Source: Boseongicola sp. SB0675_bin_26 (GTDB taxonomy: Bacteria; Pseudomonadota; Alphaproteobacteria; Rhodobacterales; Rhodobacteraceae). Taken from it: a DNA stretch of 11,271 nt. The DNA is taken from assembly GCA_009843725.1 (NCBI GenBank), contig VYCX01000570.1, forward strand, positions 1-11,271. Direction: 5' to 3'. Below, piece by piece: positions 6,767 to 11,271 of this stretch. The notes beneath the pieces are model-generated. The model was given only the letters and a program-made list of their open reading frames with translations. It was not told the DNA's origin and made no database searches. The first letter of the stretch is position 1. The number at the start of each line of letters is the position of its first letter. A program made the translations under genes and the position numbers.

Positions 6767-6993
6767 GCCCGGTCCCTCTCCGACGCGGCGGCGACCAGCC
6801 TTCGCCCCAGAACGAACCCCTGATAGTCGGTCCGTTCCATCAATGCGCCACCGACGAGCCGGAGACGGTCGGGCATGACCATGGCCTTCACAGTCTGCTC
6901 ACAGCAATTGTCGAATATCTTCAGGCGTTACCTGTCCTCAGCGTAGGCCAGGAGTTCCTCCGCGCTCTCGACAGGCATGGCTGCATCCTCCAT
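6760..6993 (-). pseudogene. Possible partner gene of the nucleotidyltransferase, interrupted by TAA
   Basis: One frame reads from an ATG at 6993 (MEDAAMPVESAEELLAYAEDR), meets TAA at 6930-6928, and then continues with protein-like sequence RLKIFDNCCEQTVKAM...PDRLRLVGGALMERTDYQGFVLGRRLVAAASERDRAC to TGA at 6762-6760. The frame ends inside the start of the nucleotidyltransferase gene, an overlap typical of coupled pairs. If the TAA were a sense codon the product would be about 77 residues, helical and charged. Alternatively only the 40-residue ORF from 6882 is real, or none of it. I recognise no domain. Its position is where an antitoxin-like partner of an AbiEii enzyme would normally sit, but that is inference from context. 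Confidence 0.35.
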
Positions 6994-7162
6994 TTGCCTC
7001 CGGTAGGCCGTGTCAATCCTGTGCGGCCATTTACGATCAGCTGCGGAACTGCATCGGTTACCATACCACGTATATTCGGCCAAACGACGGATCAATGCAG
7101 GGGCCAAGGCGCCGCGTGAAACCCCGGATTGCCATGCACAAGCAACAGCCAACAAGTCCTGC

Positions 7163-7534
7163 CTATGCCATCGGAGCCATGAAGAAGGACTCGCGTACGA
7201 TCTTTCCGTCCTCGACCTCGTAGAGGGCGATTTCCTTCGCCCTCCATCTCTGGCCGCTGGCTCTTTCCGAGACATCGATGTCGAAGATCACGCTGAACTT
7301 GTCGCCGTTGATGAACGGGCCCTCAACTCCGGTGCCGTGCACTTCGTAGTTCTCGGCCCACCATGTGTGCTTTTCCTTGAGGGCATCGACTCCCTTGCTG
7401 ACCGGATCCCTTCCTGGACCAGCCATTGGTTCGACAGAAACGATGTCTTGCGAATACAGTTCTTCGATGCCTCGCTCTTCCGTCCCGTCGCGGCAATGCT
7501 GGCAAAGTCTTTCGGCAACTTCCTGGGTGTTCAT
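7163..7534 (-). CDS. SnoaL/NTF2-like (nuclear transport factor 2 family) protein
   Basis: The 123-residue product has the size and pattern of the NTF2-like alpha+beta cone fold found in ketosteroid isomerases, SnoaL cyclases and many small binding proteins. Seen in order are an N-terminal helix (EVAERLCQHCRDG), an early strand with the IVSVEP motif at 31-36, KGVDALKEKHTWWAENYEVHG at 47-67 (second helix plus start of strand), and C-terminal strands with SVIFDIDVSERASGQRWRAKEIALYEVEDGKIVRESFF. Such proteins bind or convert small hydrophobic ligands; which one cannot be told. I chose the ATG at 7534 over the GTG at 7540 because AAGG lies eight bases before the ATG but only two before the GTG. 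It is divergent from prfC and carries a promoter candidate upstream. Confidence 0.8.
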   Translation of the reverse strand: MNTQEVAERLCQHCRDGTEERGIEELYSQDIVSVEPMAGPGRDPVSKGVDALKEKHTWWAENYEVHGTGVEGPFINGDKFSVIFDIDVSERASGQRWRAKEIALYEVEDGKIVRESFFMAPMA

Positions 7535-7609
7535 TGTCACGGCCTTCCCTTCTTGTTCGGCTCAACTTGCCCGGACCTGGATCGCGAGCTTCGTTCGTAT
7601 TATGTTCCC

Positions 7610-7638
7610 ATATTGCCGAAGAGATCCTTTGTCGTCAA
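7610..7638 (-). promoter_or_regulatory. Candidate sigma-70-type promoter for the SnoaL-like gene
   Basis: On the minus strand, TTGACG (7638-7633) and CAATAT (7615-7610) are separated by exactly 17 bases. The -35 box matches five of six consensus positions, the -10 box only three. Transcription would start near 7603, leaving a leader of about 70 bases before the ATG at 7534. The same interval must also serve prfC in the other direction. Confidence 0.4.
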
Positions 7639-7690
7639 TCCGCCGATCCGTTCGATTGCCCGCCCAACGAGAGATCGCTATACGCCGCCT

Positions 7691-9301
7691 ATGCATGACC
7701 GCGCCTCAAATGCCGCTCCCTTGCCGCCGGAAATCGCCCGGCGCCGAACCTTTGCGATAATCTCGCATCCGGATGCCGGCAAGACGCCGCTGACAGAGAA
7801 GTTCCTGCTCTACGGCGGCGCGATCCAGATGGCGGGGCAGGTTCGTGCCAAGGGCGAGGCCCGGCGGACTCGCTCCGACTTCATGCAGCTCGAAAGGAGT
7901 CGCGGCATATCCGTCAGTGCAACCGCCATGTCGTTCGAGTACCGCGACTTCCGGTTCAATCTCGTCGACACGCCTGGGCACTCGGATTTCTCGGAAGACA
8001 CGTACAGAACCCTGACAGCCGTCGATACCGCCGTGATGGTGATTGACGGGGCAAAGGGCGTGGAAAGCCAGACCCGGAAATTGTTCGAGATTTGCCGCCT
8101 CCGGGATCTGCCGATCCTGACCTTCTGCAACAAGATGGATCAGGAGAGCCGGGACACGTTCGAGACGATCGACGAGATCCAGGAGAGCCTTGCCATTGAT
8201 GTCACGCCCGCTTCCTGGCCGGTGGGGATGGGGCGCGACTTCATTGGCAGCTACGACATCCTGAACGACCGGCTGGACATCATGGCACGCGCCGACCGCA
8301 ACAAGGTAGCCGCCTCCATTGAAATAAGCGGGCTGGACGATCCCAAGCTGGCCGAGCACGTGCCGGACACTCTCCTCGGCCACTTCCTGGACGAAGTCGC
8401 GATGGCTCGGGAACTGCTGCCCCCATTCGACCGGCAGTCGTTTCTTGACGGCACGCTGACGCCGATCTGGTTCGGCAGCGCCTTGAACTCCTTCGGGGTC
8501 AGGGACCTGATGAATGCGGTCGGCGACTTTGGCCCGCCGCCGCAAACGCAGCCCGCCGAACCGCGACAGGTCGCCCCCGACGAAGAGAAGGTTTCCGGAT
8601 TCGTCTTCAAGGTTCAGGCCAACATGGATCCCAAGCACCGCGACAGGGTTGCCTTTGTCCGGCTCGCATCAGGCCATTTTCGAAGAGGCATGAAGCTCCA
8701 TCATGTACGCACCAAGACTCCCATGGCCGTCTCCAGCCCTGTCCTCTTCCTGGCCAGGGAGCGCGAACTGGCGGAAGAAGCCTGGGCCGGCGACATCATC
8801 GGCATCCCGAATCATGGACAGCTTCGAATCGGCGACACGCTGACCGAGGGCGAATCCCTGCGCGTGACGGGCCTGCCGTCGTTCGCGCCCGAACTGCTGC
8901 AAGGCGTTCGGGCCTACGATCCGATGAAGGCGAAGCATCTGGACAAGGCGCTGATGCAGTTCGCGGAAGAAGGAGCCGCCAAGGTCTTCAAGCCGACAAT
9001 AGGATCCGGATTCATCGTAGGCGTCGTGGGACCTCTGCAATTCGACGTCCTCGCCAGCCGGATAGAGATCGAGTACGGGATCCCGGTCCGCTTCGAGCCA
9101 TCACAGTTCACGTCCGCCCGCTGGGTCACAGGGCCGAAGGACGTGATGAGCGGATTCGTGGACGCCAACAGGGGCCACATCGCGCATGACAATGACGGCG
9201 ACGTGGTCTATCTCACCCGCCTCCAGTGGGACATTGATCGCGTTGAAAGGGACTTCCCGGATCTCGCGCTCTCGGAAACCAAGGAAATGCAGGCTGCATG
9301 A
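7691..9301 (+). CDS. prfC: Peptide chain release factor 3 (RF3)
   Basis: RF3 is a translational GTPase that recycles release factors RF1/RF2 from the ribosome after termination. The 536-residue product matches the family length (E. coli 529). The GTPase domain shows G1 ISHPDAGKTPLTEK (24-37), G2 SRGISVSATAMSF, G3 DTPGHSDF (93-100), and G4 NKMD (147-150); domain II and the C-terminal domain follow, with typical RF3 blocks such as FVFKVQANMDPKHRDRVAF, VVGPLQFDVL and DKALMQFAEEGA. The ATG at 7691 was chosen because family similarity starts within about 12 residues of it, although the frame is open far upstream by chance. One oddity is P33 directly after the G1 GKT, where RF3 and EF-G proteins normally have threonine (GKTTLTEK). 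The divergent neighbour is the SnoaL-like gene. GC hairpins follow the stop codon. Confidence 0.95.
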   Translation: MHDRASNAAPLPPEIARRRTFAIISHPDAGKTPLTEKFLLYGGAIQMAGQVRAKGEARRTRSDFMQLERSRGISVSATAMSFEYRDFRFNLVDTPGHSDFSEDTYRTLTAVDTAVMVIDGAKGVESQTRKLFEICRLRDLPILTFCNKMDQESRDTFETIDEIQESLAIDVTPASWPVGMGRDFIGSYDILNDRLDIMARADRNKVAASIEISGLDDPKLAEHVPDTLLGHFLDEVAMARELLPPFDRQSFLDGTLTPIWFGSALNSFGVRDLMNAVGDFGPPPQTQPAEPRQVAPDEEKVSGFVFKVQANMDPKHRDRVAFVRLASGHFRRGMKLHHVRTKTPMAVSSPVLFLARERELAEEAWAGDIIGIPNHGQLRIGDTLTEGESLRVTGLPSFAPELLQGVRAYDPMKAKHLDKALMQFAEEGAAKVFKPTIGSGFIVGVVGPLQFDVLASRIEIEYGIPVRFEPSQFTSARWVTGPKDVMSGFVDANRGHIAHDNDGDVVYLTRLQWDIDRVERDFPDLALSETKEMQAA

Positions 9302-9302
9302 C

Positions 9303-9320
9303 CGTGGGGCCAGCCCCGTG
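9303..9320 (+). terminator. GC hairpin directly after the prfC stop
   Basis: CGTGGGG pairs with CCCCGTG around a CCAG loop, giving seven pairs of which two are G-T. It begins two bases after the prfC stop codon. There is no T-run, so it may protect the mRNA 3' end or pause polymerase instead of acting as a full intrinsic terminator. Confidence 0.3.
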
Positions 9321-9371
9321 GCAGCGCCAGGACATCACTTGCTCAGAACCCGGGTTCAACACGCCGCCTGG

Positions 9372-9389
9372 TCCGCACTCCTGTGCGGA
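9372..9389 (+). other. Perfect 7-bp hairpin in the prfC downstream region
   Basis: TCCGCAC at 9372-9378 is perfectly complementary to GTGCGGA at 9383-9389 around a four-base loop TCCT. No T-run follows. It may be part of an mRNA 3' structure, together with the hairpin just after the prfC stop. Confidence 0.4.
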
Positions 9390-9550
9390 AGCAGATGTGA
9401 CAGCGGTTCCGGCAAGGCTTGCGGCGCTGCCGATTGGTGGCGCTGATCAGGCCGCCTTCGCCCCGTTTCGACCGTTCCTTGGCCATGGCCCGGACCTGTC
9501 ACGGGCGGTGTCACAAATTGCCAAGTTCAGTGGAACGTTTTGGGGACAAG

Positions 9551-9583
9551 TTCCGGATGCACGGCAACGTGCCGGAATTTTAT
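9551..9583 (+). terminator. Intrinsic terminator candidate with GCAA tetraloop
   Basis: TTCCGG (9551-9556) pairs with CCGGAA (9572-9577), and after a three-base bulge (ATG, 9557-9559) CACG pairs with CGTG around the loop GCAA, a GNRA-type tetraloop. The ten-pair stem is followed at once by TTTTATT (9578-9584). It lies about 250 bases after prfC and just before the helicase promoter candidate, a sensible place to end the prfC transcript or that of an unannotated small RNA. Confidence 0.5.
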
Positions 9584-9612
9584 TCCAATTGTTCAACGAA
9601 TTGCATCCGGCG

Positions 9613-9641
9613 TTGACGCCAAAAGCACAATGCACTAGAGG
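9613..9641 (+). promoter_or_regulatory. Candidate promoter for the DEAD-box helicase
   Basis: TTGACG at 9613-9618 and TAGAGG at 9636-9641 are spaced by 17 bases. The -35 box matches five of six consensus positions, while the -10 box is weak. The predicted start near 9648 would give a leader of about 90 bases, which holds the repeat-based hairpin at 9683-9723. Confidence 0.35.
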
Positions 9642-9682
9642 TCTTGCGGATATGCGGCGACTTGTGGAAAACTTGTGCTCAA

Positions 9683-9723
9683 CGGACCATCGCCGCGCTG
9701 CCTTCGGACCGATGCAAGGTCCG
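9683..9723 (+). promoter_or_regulatory. Leader with two alternative CGGACC/GGTCCG stems
   Basis: CGGACC occurs at 9683-9688 and again at 9705-9710. Both copies can pair with the single GGTCCG at 9718-9723, the near one around a seven-base loop. The 3' arm ends nine bases before the GGAG ribosome binding site at 9732-9735 and 17 bases before the ATG at 9740. Alternative pairing could affect translation of the helicase; this is inferred from sequence only. Confidence 0.35.
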
Positions 9724-9739
9724 TGAATCATGGAGCGAC

Positions 9740-11053
9740 ATGACAAAATTCTCCGATCTGGCACTTTCGCCGAAGATCCTTGAGGCCGTCGAGGCCGCAG
9801 GGTACGAAACCCCCACCCCAATCCAGAATGGCGCCATTCCACCCGCGCTCGAGAGGCGTGACGTGCTTGGCATCGCGCAGACCGGGACCGGCAAGACTGC
9901 AAGTTTCACGCTTCCGATGATTCACATGCTTGCGTCGGGCCGCGCACGCGCCCGGATGCCGCGGTCGCTCGTCCTCTGCCCGACGCGGGAACTCGCCGCG
10001 CAGGTCGCCGAGAGCTTCGACACCTACTCACGCGACAGGAAGCTCTCCAAGGCGTTGCTGATCGGCGGCGTCAGCTTCAAGGAGCAGGACGCACTGATCG
10101 ACCGCGGGGTCGATGTGCTGATCGCGACGCCCGGCCGCCTCCTCGATCACTTCGAGCGTGGCAAGCTCCTGCTGACGGGCATCGAGATCATGGTCGTGGA
10201 CGAGGCCGATCGCATGCTCGACATGGGCTTCATTCCCGACATCGAGCGCATCTTCTCGCTGACGCCGTTCACGCGCCAGACGCTGTTCTTTTCGGCCACG
10301 ATGGCCCCCGAAATCGAGCGCATCACCAACATGTTTCTGTCCAATCCGGCCCGCGTCGAAGTCGCGCGCCGGGCGACGGCCTCGGAGACGATCACGCAGG
10401 AAGTCGTGCAGTTCAAGCCCTCTCGCCGCGACCGGGCCGCAAAGGAAAAGCGCGAACTGCTCCGCGCCATCATCGAACGTGAAGGAGACGAGTGCCGCAA
10501 CGCCATCGTTTTCTGCAACCGGAAGACCGATGTCGACATCGTGGCAAAGTCCCTTCAAAAGCACGGCTTCGACGCTGCACCGATTCATGGGGATCTTGAC
10601 CAGCCACAGCGCACCCGAACACTGGACAAGTTCCGCGACGGCGAGCTCCGGTTTCTTGTCGCCTCCGACGTCGCGGCCCGAGGCCTCGACATTCCGAGAG
10701 TCAGCCATGTCCTGAACTTTGACGTGCCGTCCAATTCCGAAGACTATGTGCACCGTATCGGCCGCACAGGCCGCGCCGGACGCGAAGGCAAGGCAGTGAT
10801 GATATCCCTCCCGGCGGACGAAAAGCTGGTCGACGCCATCGAGAAGCTCATCACCAAGGACATTCCACGTGTCGGAAACCCGATGCAGGCCGCATCAGCA
10901 AGCACCGAACAGCCAAAGCGCACGCGCGAACGCAAGAAGCCGCAGATCTCTTCCCTGGAAACGGTCGGGCGCAGAAGCGGTCGCACTGTCGGAATGGGTG
11001 ATCACATGCCCAGCTTCATTGCCATGAGCTTCAAGGAGCGTGCGGCAGTCTGA
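9740..11053 (+). CDS. DEAD-box ATP-dependent RNA helicase, RhlE-like
   Basis: This enzyme unwinds RNA duplexes with ATP, and relatives act in ribosome assembly and RNA decay. In 437 residues all superfamily 2 motifs are present: Q motif (F4, Q29 in YETPTPIQ), motif I AQTGTGKT (46-53), Ia PTREL (81-85), TPGR (130-133), II DEAD (154-157), III SAT (185-187), IV IVFCN (256-260), V ARGLD (313-317) and VI HRIGRTGR (338-345). A basic tail (QPKRTRERKK, about 391-400) probably binds RNA, and the protein ends with GMGDHMPSFIAMSF, which resembles a C-terminal GDHxPxF block I recall from alphaproteobacterial RhlE-like helicases. I chose the ATG at 9740 because it begins the Q-motif region and follows GGAG at 9732-9735; an earlier in-frame start would read through the leader. 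It converges on the partial gene at the window end with 16 bases between. Confidence 0.95.
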   Translation: MTKFSDLALSPKILEAVEAAGYETPTPIQNGAIPPALERRDVLGIAQTGTGKTASFTLPMIHMLASGRARARMPRSLVLCPTRELAAQVAESFDTYSRDRKLSKALLIGGVSFKEQDALIDRGVDVLIATPGRLLDHFERGKLLLTGIEIMVVDEADRMLDMGFIPDIERIFSLTPFTRQTLFFSATMAPEIERITNMFLSNPARVEVARRATASETITQEVVQFKPSRRDRAAKEKRELLRAIIEREGDECRNAIVFCNRKTDVDIVAKSLQKHGFDAAPIHGDLDQPQRTRTLDKFRDGELRFLVASDVAARGLDIPRVSHVLNFDVPSNSEDYVHRIGRTGRAGREGKAVMISLPADEKLVDAIEKLITKDIPRVGNPMQAASASTEQPKRTRERKKPQISSLETVGRRSGRTVGMGDHMPSFIAMSFKERAAV

Positions 11054-11069
11054 GCAAGCCCCGTCCCTT

Positions 11070-11270
11070 TCAACTGGACACTGTGGACTCGACGGCGGCA
11101 GATTCTCGAAAGGCCCGGCGGCTCTCGGCGACGCGCGTCAGGATCAGGCGTACTTCCCCGAGCCTGCGGGTGCCCGGCGCGAGCCGGCGTTTCGACGGGT
11201 CAAAGGCGGAGGCCCCGAAGACCCTTCCGACCAGCACGAGAAAGGAGACCAGCATCCGGTTGCCCTGCAC
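11070..11270 (-). CDS. C-terminal end of an unidentified protein, cut by the window
   Basis: A minus-strand frame of at least 66 codons is open to the window edge and ends at TGA (11072-11070). The first visible codon is GTG, but the gene more likely continues beyond the window. A hydrophobic stretch (MLVSFLVLVGRVFGASAF) is followed by an Arg-rich part (LAPGTRRLGEVRLILTRVAESRRAF). No family is recognised. Its stop lies 16 bases from the stop of the helicase, the tight tail-to-tail arrangement expected of real genes. It could still be a chance frame. Confidence 0.4.
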   Translation of the reverse strand: MQGNRMLVSFLVLVGRVFGASAFDPSKRRLAPGTRRLGEVRLILTRVAESRRAFRESAAVESTVSS

Positions 11271-11271
11271 C

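Larger units (their letters stand above)
9302..9739. other. Non-coding stretch between prfC and the helicase gene
   Basis: The open frames here have no domain-like pattern and I consider the stretch non-coding. It contains, in order, two GC hairpins near the prfC end, an intrinsic terminator candidate at 9551-9583, a promoter candidate at 9613-9641, and a repeat-based leader hairpin at 9683-9723. The order terminator, promoter, leader fits the end of one plus-strand unit and the start of the next. Confidence 0.6.

Noticed and set aside
7010..7690. Upstream in-frame extension of prfC by over 220 codons.
   Set aside because: It runs antisense through the SnoaL-like gene and through its promoter region; RF3 similarity and usual length start at the ATG at 7691.
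7706..8638. Long minus-strand frame of about 310 codons opposite prfC.
   Set aside because: The opposite strand encodes unmistakable RF3; the frame is a by-product of GC-rich codon use.
9298..9726. Plus-strand frame between prfC and the helicase.
   Set aside because: Composition is not protein-like, it contains the terminator and promoter candidates, and no family is recognisable.
10028..10753. Long minus-strand frame of about 240 codons opposite the helicase.
   Set aside because: It is antisense to the conserved helicase motifs and has no recognisable domain.
1..11271. CRISPR arrays, insertion sequences, integrase genes, attachment sites.
   Set aside because: No regularly spaced repeats, transposase or integrase motifs, or flanking direct repeats were seen on either strand.

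Overview
This window is GC-rich bacterial DNA, most likely from an alphaproteobacterium. The signs are the TatA sequence style (FGRGKI..LMGEVG), the enlarged second periplasmic loop in TatC, GTG starts, and the family flavour of the small hypothetical and ankyrin genes. The assignment rests on recalled family resemblance, not on a search. Most of the window is ordinary chromosome, not a recognisable mobile island. I found no tRNA, rRNA, CRISPR array, transposase or integrase.

Layout. At 2-1572, minus strand, lies a tatABC operon for twin-arginine protein export. Its TatC reading frame stops inside the sixth membrane helix at the window edge. A 466-base gap (1573-2038) with an overlapping dyad separates it from a plus-strand endonuclease/exonuclease/phosphatase-family gene (2039-2887). 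That gene converges on an orphan FbpC/PotA-type ABC transporter ATPase (3120-4208, minus). The ATPase is preceded by a perfect 14-bp inverted repeat and by an SDR oxidoreductase that lacks the usual YxxxK catalytic pair (4301-5080, minus). Divergent from the SDR is a small hypothetical gene (5171-5455, plus).

From 5539 to about 6993 is a decay zone of three overlapping minus-strand gene remnants. They are a possible partner ORF broken by a stop, an AbiEii-type nucleotidyltransferase broken by what looks like a one-base loss in a G-run, and a badly degraded secreted ankyrin-repeat protein. This looks like a dead two-gene toxin/antitoxin-like or defence module next to an accessory gene.

Next come a SnoaL/NTF2-like gene (7163-7534, minus) and, divergent from it, prfC for release factor 3 (7691-9301, plus), which has an unusual proline in its P-loop. 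A 438-base non-coding stretch (9302-9739) holds GC hairpins, a good intrinsic terminator candidate and a promoter candidate. It leads into an RhlE-like DEAD-box RNA helicase (9740-11053, plus). The C-terminal end of an unidentified minus-strand gene (11070-11270) closes the window.

The genes do not form one pathway. TatABC is one functional unit, prfC and the helicase act in translation and RNA metabolism, and the rest are single genes. I do not see a convincing undescribed multi-gene system. The best leads are the truncated TatC, the disrupted nucleotidyltransferase module, the RF3 P-loop variant, the catalytically atypical SDR and the strong hairpin in front of the ABC ATPase. Several of these depend on single bases, so assembly error must be excluded first.
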